Shown here: piece after piece, positions 52,040-58,988 of the stretch
Layout of the letters: each line of letters starts with the position of its first letter
Numbering within the stretch: the first letter of the stretch is position 1
DNA from: Thermoactinomyces intermedius
Lineage (GTDB): Bacteria > Bacillota > Bacilli > Thermoactinomycetales > Thermoactinomycetaceae
Length of the DNA stretch: 63,643 nucleotides
Assembly: GCF_016055025.1 (NCBI RefSeq)
Contig: NZ_JAECVW010000011.1
Reading direction: 5' to 3' (one strand)
The notes under the pieces: model-generated
Told to the model about the DNA's origin: nothing
What the model saw: only the letters and a program-made list of their open reading frames with translations
The model's database searches: none
Program-made: the position numbers and the translations under genes

Positions 52040-53836
52040 ATGAAAAACCACTCATCCCGGTTTCATTCGTCCCGAACTCAAAAAATTCCTACTTGGTTGA
52101 AAAAAGCTGGGGAGATATTGAAAACGGACGTTTTACCGGAGGTATTAGATGCTTTGTTTGAACCAAAAGAACGGAAGAAGATCGAGGAATGGTTTAAAAC
52201 AGAACCACTAGATGAGAAAAAAGAGGAAAAGAAAGAGCAACCGAAGCGCGGTCGGATCGCCGGGAAAATGGTGACGGATTCCCCGAAGCATATCGCATTT
52301 GCTCGTCACAGGTCTGGAAAAATCCTCTCCTTGGTCCGGGAGGAAAATGAAGAATCGAAAGACAGTCTTTCCACTCCGATGATGGTGGTGGGAAAACAAG
52401 GAGCCGGAAAGAGCACTTTGTTCATCAACATGGCCTTGGAGTTTTTCGGGGTTCGTGCAAAGAACCGAAAAGAGTGGGAACAAATTGCCCGATCTGTCTT
52501 CTTGTTTGATGTCGCAGATGGCGTGATGTTACCGGAAATTCTGGCTTGCGTGCCAGAGTGGATCAGGGACCGGGTGGTCATCCTGAACCATGCCAATGTG
52601 GAGCGTGTTGTTCCTATTGATTGGCACGATCTCATGAAACTGTACCAGGATGACGAATCCATTGCTGCTGAGGTGGCCGAGATTGAAACCGAGCTATTGC
52701 GGAAGTTTCTCAAAGATGACACTCAAACGGTATCTATTGAAAGATTTTTCAAAAGCGCTCTTCAAGCATCATATCGTGTCGGTGAAGGAAACTTGCTTGA
52801 CGCCATGAGGATTCTGAAGGATGGAGAGTATCGGGACGAACTCATGGAAAGACTCAGTGAGACTGATTTTGAGTTGGAGATTGCGATGAATCAGATTGAC
52901 GAAGAGAGCGAAAAAGAAAACAGCCGAGTGCTAGAAACCATCGAAAACCGAATTGCACAATTGAGATCATACAAGCGCCTTTTCTACTCGCTCAGTCAGA
53001 CAAAAGATGAAAACATCGACTTTTGGGAATGGATGAATGAACCGTATCTAGTACTAATCCACATTCCAAACTCTAAAGAGACTTTCCAAGATTTTGCTTT
53101 TACCCACTATATTATCAAGATTTGGCGTATGATGATGGCCCGTGAGATGATCCCGAATTCATGCCGCAAGGAATGTGCGGTGATCGTAGATGAAATTGAT
53201 CTGATCATCAAAAACAAACCGGTTCAAAACATATTCCTACAAATGACTAAGAAACCGCGGAAGTATCGGACCAAGTTCATTTTCTCATTTCACGATTGGT
53301 CATCATTCGCGAAAGCTGGCCAACGCAAGAGTGATATTCTGAGGTCATTCAAAACAGGAATGGATATGGTTCTGTTAAAGGGAAGCGATGAAGTGTTTCA
53401 GGATTTTGAAGTAGAACTGGATCCGTTCACTGTTGAGGATTTTCACAACTTGGAGAAATACCAAGGGATCATGCGGATTACTTGCAATAAAAAGGAGTAT
53501 GTATTCCGCGCGAAGCTACTTGAACCAGCTTTAATGCGGTTGTCATCGTTCTCTGTCCCTGATCTGGAGAATCAATTCGGTATGACGAAAGCATCAATTA
53601 TAAAAAAAGCAAGGGAAGTTCTCTTGCCTCTGTATGCCAGAAAAGAGGCAAAATCCAAAAGAGAAAACGTGACTACAAAGGATAAAGTATTGGTATTGTT
53701 GCGTGAGACACCCGGTTTAACAACAAAGGAAATTTGCGAGGAACTTAATATTTCCCGAATGACATTCCAGCGTATAAAAAAAGAGTTGAAACTTCAAGAA
53801 CAAAGAAACGGAAAAAAACTAGTGTATTTTGTCTAA
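52040..53836 (+). CDS. HerA/FtsK/VirD4-like ATPase with C-terminal winged helix
   Basis: 598 residues. Walker A is VVGKQGAGKSTLFINMALEF (about residue 115), Walker B AVIVDEIDLIIK, and FIFSFHDWSSF resembles the sensor of DNA-pumping ATPases. The N-terminal 80 residues are basic and soluble, without membrane helices, unlike VirD4. The C-terminal TTKDKVLVLLRETPGLTTKE region is a winged helix (ICEELNISRMTFQRIKKELK), suggesting direct DNA recognition. ATG 52040 follows AAAGGAG by ten bases. With four small membrane proteins before it and one after, it looks like the motor of an unassigned conjugation-type or defence system. Confidence 0.75.
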   Translation: MKNHSSRFHSSRTQKIPTWLKKAGEILKTDVLPEVLDALFEPKERKKIEEWFKTEPLDEKKEEKKEQPKRGRIAGKMVTDSPKHIAFARHRSGKILSLVREENEESKDSLSTPMMVVGKQGAGKSTLFINMALEFFGVRAKNRKEWEQIARSVFLFDVADGVMLPEILACVPEWIRDRVVILNHANVERVVPIDWHDLMKLYQDDESIAAEVAEIETELLRKFLKDDTQTVSIERFFKSALQASYRVGEGNLLDAMRILKDGEYRDELMERLSETDFELEIAMNQIDEESEKENSRVLETIENRIAQLRSYKRLFYSLSQTKDENIDFWEWMNEPYLVLIHIPNSKETFQDFAFTHYIIKIWRMMMAREMIPNSCRKECAVIVDEIDLIIKNKPVQNIFLQMTKKPRKYRTKFIFSFHDWSSFAKAGQRKSDILRSFKTGMDMVLLKGSDEVFQDFEVELDPFTVEDFHNLEKYQGIMRITCNKKEYVFRAKLLEPALMRLSSFSVPDLENQFGMTKASIIKKAREVLLPLYARKEAKSKRENVTTKDKVLVLLRETPGLTTKEICEELNISRMTFQRIKKELKLQEQRNGKKLVYFV

Positions 53837-53837
53837 C

Positions 53838-53958
53838 TGTAACATGTAACATGGATTTCCTTTCCCGGATTTTTGCTAAGAGAAAATATCGAAGTTATAT
53901 GGGTTTTCGGCTACGATGTGTAACATCATTTCACTTCGATGTTACACATCATGTTACA
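53838..53958. repeat. Five TGTAACAT motifs including a 13-bp inverted repeat
   Basis: TGTAACAT at 53838, 53845 and 53919 on the plus strand and at 53939-53946 and 53951-53958 inverted. GATGTGTAACATC (53915-53927) and GATGTTACACATC (53938-53950) form a perfect 13-bp inverted repeat with ten bases between. Between the ATPase and a membrane-protein gene this could be an operator or a transfer origin. Confidence 0.7.
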
Positions 53959-53974
53959 AGAAAGGAGAGGGAAA

Positions 53975-54340
53975 ATGATTGAAAGTGGAGCAAAAATTAT
54001 TGAGTGGATTATGATAATTTCAAATTCTATATTGATATTTTTGCTAACATATAAACTGTACCAAATTTTTTTGATTTGGATTGGTCTGGAAGTACAAAGA
54101 AATCCGGTCATTGACCGGTGGGCATGGAGACTAATTCTCATTGGATATATGTTATTGTTTTTGTGTTTTGGGTTACTGATTCTGGTTTATTATTGGGTGT
54201 TTCTTGTGCTTTTTTTGGTGATTGGATTTTTGGGGAGAAAAACATTCGCTCCTTTCGTCAATCCATTTGTTTGGATTGGGAAATATCCGTGGAAAGTGGC
54301 TACTATTCTATTAAAGGGAAAAAGAGGAATAAAAGATTAA
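53975..54340 (+). CDS. Membrane protein of the ATPase cluster
   Basis: 121 residues with about three helices (IIEWIMIISNSILIFLLTYK, LILIGYMLLFLCFGLLILVY). AAAGGAGAGGG before ATG 53975. No family recognised. It is the last intact gene of the cluster; the next frame is a nuclease-like fragment that overlaps its end. Confidence 0.66.
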   Translation: MIESGAKIIEWIMIISNSILIFLLTYKLYQIFLIWIGLEVQRNPVIDRWAWRLILIGYMLLFLCFGLLILVYYWVFLVLFLVIGFLGRKTFAPFVNPFVWIGKYPWKVATILLKGKRGIKD

Positions 54341-54491
54341 AACTAAAGTTAATGTCTGTCTGTTCGACCGCCGCTGTAATGCTTTTATGAAGCGCAAAGG
54401 ATGGAAGGTTATGCGTTTTACTTATAATGATATAAAGAAGAAAAGAACACAATCTATTGATAAAATCATAAACTACACTCATAAGAAATAA
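54333..54491 (+). pseudogene. C-terminal nuclease-domain fragment (DUF559-like)
   Basis: CLFDRRCNAFMKRKGWKVMR followed by FTYNDIKKKRTQSIDK resembles the end of DUF559/Vsr-type or related nuclease domains. No start precedes it and the 5' part is missing, so it is a remnant. Confidence 0.5.
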
Positions 54492-54525
54492 GCTGCCCTA
54501 TAAAGAGAAAGGATGGCTTATTTTA
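54486..54525 (+). terminator. Terminator after the nuclease fragment
   Basis: AATAAGC-tg-CC pairs with GG-atg-GCTTATT, then TTATT; it fits the end of the lost gene. Confidence 0.6.
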
Positions 54526-54636
54526 TTGAAAAAGCTTCTGATAGAAAATAAATTAATCATGGTATTGTATAAAGATCGTTTTATTATGAATGTTCGGATA
54601 TAATTGTGTTGGAAATAATAACTAAGGAGGAGTTCT

Positions 54637-55263
54637 ATGAAATCTATTTTGACAGTTTGGCTTGCCATAATCCTGGCGCTATCTGGTGTTACCTTTGATA
54701 TGCCAACAGCCTCGGCGCTTCCTGATACTCCATCGCTGGCAGAGGCTCAAGCTGAACTTAACGCACTGACCGTTGCTCCCGAAGGATCGATGACAGGGTA
54801 CTCGAGGGACAAGTTCCCACATTGGATCAATCAAGGAGACGGTTGTAACACTAGACAAGTTGTTTTAAAGCGCGATGCTGACTATTATGAGGGTGAATGC
54901 CCTGTAACCTCCGGAAAATGGTATTCCTACTACGATGGGGTTACCGCCTATTCACCATCCGAGATCGACATCGATCATGTAGTTCCCCTCGCAGAAGCAT
55001 GGCGAAGCGGTGCCAATGCATGGACCCAAGAAAAGCGCCAAGCATTTGCAAATGATCTTGACAACCCCCAACTCATCGCAGTGTCTGCCAGTAGCAACCG
55101 AAGCAAGGGAGACCAGGACCCATCAACGTGGAAGCCATCAAGGGCTGGCGCACATTGTGCGTACGCTAAGTGGTGGATCCGAGTGAAATATAAATGGGGT
55201 TTGACTTTGCAATCGTCGGAAAAGACTGCACTACAAAGCATGCTCAATACTTGCTCTTATTAA
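54637..55263 (+). CDS. Secreted HNH nuclease (DUF1524/GmrSD-type)
   Basis: 208 residues. A signal peptide (KSILTVWLAIILALSGVTF, cut near ASA) precedes an HNH domain: EIDIDHVVPLAEAWRSGANA gives the first histidine-aspartate pair, and ASSNRSKGDQDPSTWKPS the asparagine-lysine part, followed by YAKWWIRVKYKWGL. It is like exported nucleases of actinomycetes and bacilli. AAGGAGGAG before ATG 54637. Followed by a small gene of its own operon whose relative has left a relic at 48002. Confidence 0.87.
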   Translation: MKSILTVWLAIILALSGVTFDMPTASALPDTPSLAEAQAELNALTVAPEGSMTGYSRDKFPHWINQGDGCNTRQVVLKRDADYYEGECPVTSGKWYSYYDGVTAYSPSEIDIDHVVPLAEAWRSGANAWTQEKRQAFANDLDNPQLIAVSASSNRSKGDQDPSTWKPSRAGAHCAYAKWWIRVKYKWGLTLQSSEKTALQSMLNTCSY

Positions 55264-55291
55264 TTTGCAACCCGAGAAAGGAGTTACTCGG

Positions 55292-55534
55292 ATGCAAGAA
55301 ATAACATCAACATTTACTGCAACTCATGGTGTGATGACAAACGAAGTCGGTGTGATTAGTGGCGACCTCATGTTACGAACTACATGCGATGACGCCGGAA
55401 CTCTTAAAATGTCTATTACATACGTCGGCGCCGAGGAGTGGTACACACTGCCAGGTAAGAACTATCGCCTGCACGATCCGCGCGACCACGAGGTTATCCA
55501 CCGTATTCTCGTCAATGTTTTGGAACGTCCTTAA
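55292..55534 (+). CDS. Small partner of the secreted nuclease, unknown
   Basis: 80 residues, TSTFTATHGVMTNEVGVISG to HRILVNVLERP, acidic and beta-rich by appearance. ATG 55292 after AAAGGAG, 28 bases from the nuclease stop, so co-transcribed. No family recognised; position and size would suit a nuclease inhibitor or immunity protein, but a non-secreted inhibitor of an exported enzyme needs testing. Confidence 0.62.
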   Translation: MQEITSTFTATHGVMTNEVGVISGDLMLRTTCDDAGTLKMSITYVGAEEWYTLPGKNYRLHDPRDHEVIHRILVNVLERP

Positions 55535-55537
55535 AAG

Positions 55538-55570
55538 AAAAAAAGCTGCCTTATTCAGGCAGCTTTTTTT
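55538..55570 (+). terminator. Terminator of the nuclease operon
   Basis: AAAGCTGCC and GGCAGCTTT around TTATTCA, with A and T runs. One arm is also preserved in the relic near 48100. Confidence 0.88.
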
Positions 55571-55789
55571 GTGCGCAAAAACAAAAAAATTAATACTTTG
55601 ACCCTAAAAATGACCCCCTGATAGGTATATTACTTATGAAGGGGGGAGATTTGGAGATTTGCAAAAAAATTTCATCCCAAATGTCTAATTTAGAACTGTG
55701 GCTTCCCATTATGTTTTAGTGAAAAGAGTTAAGGAGAGAAAAAATCATTTCCTGTTCTTCCATATTGCTTGTGAAATCATTACTAATTC

Positions 55790-55819
55790 AAAAAAGACGC
55801 CATAATGGGCGTCTTTTTT
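55790..55819. terminator. Terminator-like hairpin
   Basis: AAAAAGACGCC and GGGCGTCTTTTT around ATAAT, directly before a 32-residue gene. The 220 bases to its left show no gene. Confidence 0.75.
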
Positions 55820-55835
55820 GAAAGGAGGAATTTAA

Positions 55836-55934
55836 ATGAATGCAAATTTGGTGACCTGGGAGCAACTAGCAGTCATTGTCAGTATTATTTTAATGGTAAT
55901 ATCTATAATGAATCAGAACGGACGTAAAAGATAA
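55836..55934 (+). CDS. Small single-helix membrane protein, 32 residues
   Basis: MNANLVTWEQ, then LAVIVSIILMVISIM as one helix and a basic end (NGRKR). AAAGGAGG lies seven bases before ATG, an ideal SD. Similar to small holin-like or toxin-like peptides, without a family match. Confidence 0.6.
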   Translation: MNANLVTWEQLAVIVSIILMVISIMNQNGRKR

Positions 55935-55992
55935 TGATTCCATTGACGATTCAGCAATTCATAAGATGAAATCTTGTTGTTTTTCAAAATTT

Positions 55993-56040
55993 GCTAACAC
56001 TAATGTGGTTAGCGTTAGTGCTAGCATAAATGCTAGCATC
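55993..56040. repeat. Nested palindromes with TGCTAGCA repeats
   Basis: GCTAACACTAA and TTAGTGCTAGC are nearly inverted; the 8-bp palindrome TGCTAGCA occurs at 56019-56026 and 56031-56038, 12 bases apart. The site could be an operator or recombination site; no gene covers it. Confidence 0.5.
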
Positions 56041-56192
56041 ATGGACGTTGTGCATGATGTCCAAGTGAAAATGAAAAGCGAATAATGAATGGCAAAATAG
56101 AATCTCTTAGGCGTATGTTAGTGAGCTTCTATTTTTCCTTCTGAGACGTTTTGAATCCCTATCGAGTTTAAAGAAAGGGTTTTAATTTTTGA

Positions 56193-56785
56193 GTTTATTT
56201 TACAACACCAAAAATGTTGCGCCGAGGGATTTGGAAAACACATGAGCTGTTTAATCAAGGTGTAGCCTATTACATGAATTTTCTGTTGCTGATACGTCAG
56301 GAAGCAGTGGGAAGTCAGAGTAAAGAAGAGATTCAGCGACAGCTGATGGACCACATCCGCCAGCGACAAAGTCGGACGGGTGAAGTCGGAGAACCCGAAG
56401 ACATTTTATCTGCACTTCGAAAAATGTATGAATGTATTATAACCGGAAATGCATCTCAATCAGCAAGTACCTGGTTGGGGCGTCTTGTGGATCCCAACAC
56501 TGTATCAGGAAAAGGAATATCCAAAGCAGGGAGAAAACCTCGATGGATGAAACTGAAAATGCAAGGAGACCCACGATGGGAGGAAGAGTATCAAAAGGAC
56601 AAAGAAAGAAGCAATCTGATCCTTGGTTGGACATCTTAAATACTTTGGAAACCTACAGGTTACAACCAATTCTTCATTTATACACGGATACCCGCGAAGA
56701 TATTCAGTGGAACCCAAAGCGACAGACCCAAGTTGTACGAAAATGGGATAAAGAAATGTTCCAACAAGCAATGACTTTTATTGGA
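56193..56785 (+). pseudogene. cas12b: Cas12b N-terminal fragment, frameshifted
   Basis: The first frame reads RRGIWKTHELFNQGVAYYMN, later LIRQEAV, LGRLVDPNTVSGKG, GRKPRWMKLKMQGDPRWEEE; the next frame continues DILNTLETYRLQPILHLYTD and VRKWDKEMFQQAMTF. From memory these match Cas12b (C2c1) of Bacillus and Alicyclobacillus in order: KKGLWKTHE, YYMN, LIRQEA, LVDPNSQSGKG, SGRKPRW, GDPSWEEE, IPLFIPYTD, VRRLDKDMFIQAL, that is roughly residues 20-250 of an 1100-residue protein. The frame shifts near 56610 in AAAGAAAGAAG. No start with SD is seen, and the RuvC and later parts are absent. Confidence 0.85.
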
Positions 56786-56799
56786 GTTCTAAAAAACTG

Positions 56800-57016
56800 T
56801 CAGCTCAAACAACAACCGAAAAAAAGATTTTTTGCCGCATATGAGCGGCGAATGCATGATACTGTGACCCACCCTCTTTTTCAATACAAAATTAATTACC
56901 GAAGGACTCTTGATTTGGAAGTTCGTCTACTGGCCAGATTTCTCGAGGGGGGAAGAAAAGTTACTAAAAGACATTTCTTCATAGTAAAAGATGGTAAACA
57001 ATATAAATATGAGTGA
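56800..57016 (+). pseudogene. cas1: Cas1 C-terminal fragment fused after Cas12b relic
   Basis: KKRFFAAYERRMHDTVTHPL and YKINYRRTLDLEVRLLARFL match the C-terminal part of Cas1, which typically reads FxxxYExRM, HP, YRR and QARLLAxxL. It continues in the same frame as the second Cas12b segment, so a deletion has removed the rest of cas12b and the front of cas1 (or of the cas4-cas1 fusion usual in type V-B). The tail KRHFFIVKDGKQYKYE ends at 57016. No cas2 follows. Confidence 0.75.
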
Positions 57017-57033
57017 TATGGGGGGCTTTAATT

Positions 57034-57540
57034 ATGAAGTGGTACAAAAATATAAATGAAGATGCCAAAGTTGCTTTTGTATTAACTTTGACAGAAAAAC
57101 TTTCAGATCAAACGAAAAACTACGATTGGTATGATCGGATCAAAAGAGTGGTGGATATGTGCTGGGATTGGGTTAAAAATAGAAAATATAGTGCTGTGGA
57201 CATTTATGACGTGTTTGCTGATGAAGATGAAGCACTGGTTTTCATTGAGCACTATCCGGGAGTGGTTGATAATCCTGCATTACTATCTCTATTCTTCTGC
57301 ATATTTGATGGCATCTGTTATGCTATATGGAAAGCCTATCAATTAGAGAAAGATTATTTCCCACAATTGCTTGAAAGCGAAAGTGATCAATCCATCGAGA
57401 TCTTTATGGAAAAAATCGTAAAAGTAAACGGCTACCAAGAAGAATGGGCAGATCGTTTAAAACAATACCTATTGGAAAATTATCCGGCAGGCAGTGATAG
57501 GAAAATTAAGAGAGAAGAATTGTTGAGGTTGATTGCATAA
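57034..57540 (+). CDS. Imm6-like immunity protein
   Basis: 168 residues, acidic and helical. WYDRIKRVVDMCWDWVKNRK, DEALVFIEHYPGVVDNPALL and ICYAIWKAYQLEKDYFPQLL resemble Imm6-family immunity proteins of polymorphic toxin systems. ATG 57034 is downstream of GGGGGGC. No toxin gene lies beside it, so it would be an orphan that protects against a neighbour's toxin. Family placement is by recollection of the pattern. Confidence 0.6.
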   Translation: MKWYKNINEDAKVAFVLTLTEKLSDQTKNYDWYDRIKRVVDMCWDWVKNRKYSAVDIYDVFADEDEALVFIEHYPGVVDNPALLSLFFCIFDGICYAIWKAYQLEKDYFPQLLESESDQSIEIFMEKIVKVNGYQEEWADRLKQYLLENYPAGSDRKIKREELLRLIA

Positions 57541-57588
57541 AAAAATGATTAAGTGGAAACATTTCCGCTATATTTGGCGTAATATATG

Positions 57589-57609
57589 AAGGGGATTTTC
57601 CCCTTTTAA
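57589..57609 (+). terminator. Terminator after the Imm6-like gene
   Basis: AAGGGG and CCCCTT around ATTTT, followed by TTAA. Confidence 0.6.
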
Positions 57610-57735
57610 TCGTCCCAATTGTTCAGAAGCAATTGAGTAAAAGACTTTTTGATGATTTCCAAAGCCGATACTCTGAAATCATCAAACCCTTTCCCATGGC
57701 CATTTTTGGCTGTGGGATTCTTTATTTTGTTAAAT

Positions 57736-57766
57736 CACAGTTCATTTCACAGTTCAAACCACAGTT
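57736..57766 (+). repeat. Three phased CACAGTT direct repeats (iteron-like)
   Basis: CACAGTT begins at 57736, 57748 and 57760, an exact 12-base period, followed by an AT-rich tract (57780-57820). This is the appearance of a plasmid-type iteron origin, but no replication gene is adjacent. Confidence 0.55.
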
Positions 57767-57818
57767 ACACAGACAACATTATAAATAAATAACTATAAAA
57801 AGAAAAATATAAATAATT

Positions 57819-57849
57819 AAGGCTAAAAAACAAAATGTTTTTTAGCCTT
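57819..57849. terminator. Perfect 13-bp hairpin
   Basis: AAGGCTAAAAAAC (57819-57831) and GTTTTTTAGCCTT (57837-57849). No gene ends here, so it may belong to a lost gene or small RNA. Confidence 0.6.
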
Positions 57850-57969
57850 GAATCAAGGTGTATTTAACAAGTCTTTTTATAAGAAATCAATCACAGAGAG
57901 AAAAGAGTTAAAATAAAAATTCTTCATTCATTCAACTTTTCTGCTGTGAGAATCTTCAATTCAAAAAAT

Positions 57970-58071
57970 ATCAGTCAGAGTTTCGCCAGCAAAGAAGGCG
58001 GCCACCTGTACGAAGTTGACACAATGGCATTTTCGTTCACTGTGAAAGTGGCGTGCCGGGAGATTGACTAA
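57970..58071 (+). pseudogene. Possible 3' end of a lost gene
   Basis: The frame SFASKEGGHLYEVDTMAFSF to VKVACREID and stop looks like protein but has no start. Not recognised. The remaining gap 58180-58420 holds a short frame (RGFAEAQEALQRMFEERYC) that also looks like a remnant. Confidence 0.35.
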
Positions 58072-58090
58072 AGAAAAAGGAGGTTATCGT

Positions 58091-58144
58091 ATGAAAAAAT
58101 TAGACGAGAGACAAAGCCGGTTCATTGAATCCAGTTTAGAATAA
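58091..58144 (+). CDS. Possible 17-residue peptide gene
   Basis: AAAAAGGAGG lies seven bases before ATG; the product is KKLDERQSRFIESSLE after Met, and the stop runs straight into a strong terminator. Either a true micropeptide or the shell of a gene from which the middle has been deleted. Confidence 0.4.
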   Translation: MKKLDERQSRFIESSLE

Positions 58145-58176
58145 AAAAAGACCGTCCGATATGGACGGTCTTTTTT
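58145..58176 (+). terminator. Terminator after the peptide frame
   Basis: AAAAGACCGTCC and GGACGGTCTTTT around GATAT, then T. Confidence 0.88.
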
Positions 58177-58420
58177 ATGCATGCAAAAATACATGCTGAT
58201 CCAATATTAAAGTTCCCTGGTATTTTTCATAACCACTCGACATTTGAATTTCAAGAGGTTTCGGTGGTTATCTGGACTTTCCTCACCATATGCTTGGGCA
58301 ATAATTAAAAGCCCTTTGCGAGGATTTGCCGAAGCGCAAGAAGCCCTTCAACGAATGTTTGAAGAACGTTATTGTTAACCAAATATTGTAAATAAACAAA
58401 ATAAGGGGATTTTCCCTTTC

Positions 58421-58454
58421 CACACAAGAGACTGAATATTCAGTCTCTTGTGTG
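58421..58454. repeat. 34-bp perfect palindrome
   Basis: CACACAAGAGACTGAAT is followed at once by its reverse complement. It lies 74 bases before the GntR promoter, without a T run. A cruciform-forming site or the end of a mobile element are possibilities. Confidence 0.7.
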
Positions 58455-58527
58455 AAGGAAACCGGTTCCCTATCCATTCCAAATCCATTTCAGAGATACC
58501 CTATCTATCTTACATTACACAAAATTC

Positions 58528-58588
58528 TTGACGGTACCATTGTAAACTTTGTATATTATGTATATAGTGTATATGTAATACATATACA
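58528..58588 (+). promoter_or_regulatory. Promoter and operator of the GntR-ABC operon
   Basis: TTGACG (58528-58533), 18 bases, TATATT (58552-58557). Downstream lies a perfect 10-bp dyad, TGTATATGTA and TACATATACA, with one base between (58568-58588), where the YtrA-type repressor of the operon likely binds. Confidence 0.7.
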
Positions 58589-58607
58589 GTTAAAAGAGGT
58601 TTTTTCT

Positions 58608-58988
58608 ATGAAAATAATTATTAAAAACGGTTCCGAACAACCTTTATATCAACAAATAAAAGATCAAATTAAAGATGCCATTCTCCGTCAAGAATTAAAA
58701 GAAGGAGAAAAACTACCTTCCATTCGTTCATTAGCAAATAATTTGCATGTTAGTGTTCTTACAACGAAAAGAGTATATGAAGAGTTAGAGAAAGAAGGCT
58801 TTATTGTAACTATTGTAGGAAAGGGGTCATTTGTAGCGTCTGAAAACATGGAAATGTTATCGGAATTTAAAAGGCATCTGGTGGAAAAAAAACTCTCAGA
58901 AGTGTGGCAAATGGCTAAAACTCTTGGAATAAATAAAGAAGAACTTTACTCAATGATGGATATCATTTTTGAAGAGGATGATGAATGA
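58608..58988 (+). CDS. GntR-family repressor, YtrA type
   Basis: 126 residues: winged helix with YQQIKDQIKDAILRQELKEG and LPSIRSLANNLHVSVLTTKR, then a short dimerisation end instead of a full effector domain, as in YtrA and PmtR. ATG 58608 is used since AAAAGAGG precedes it; an in-frame upstream ATG would cross the promoter. The stop overlaps the next gene. AT-rich, unlike the left half of the window. Confidence 0.88.
   Translation: MKIIIKNGSEQPLYQQIKDQIKDAILRQELKEGEKLPSIRSLANNLHVSVLTTKRVYEELEKEGFIVTIVGKGSFVASENMEMLSEFKRHLVEKKLSEVWQMAKTLGINKEELYSMMDIIFEEDDE

Noticed and set aside
56193..57016. Assigning the 36-nt arrays to the Cas12b relic
   Set aside because: The repeats end in ATTGAAAC, typical of type I/III systems, and lie some 6 kb away or more; nothing ties them to the V-B remnant.
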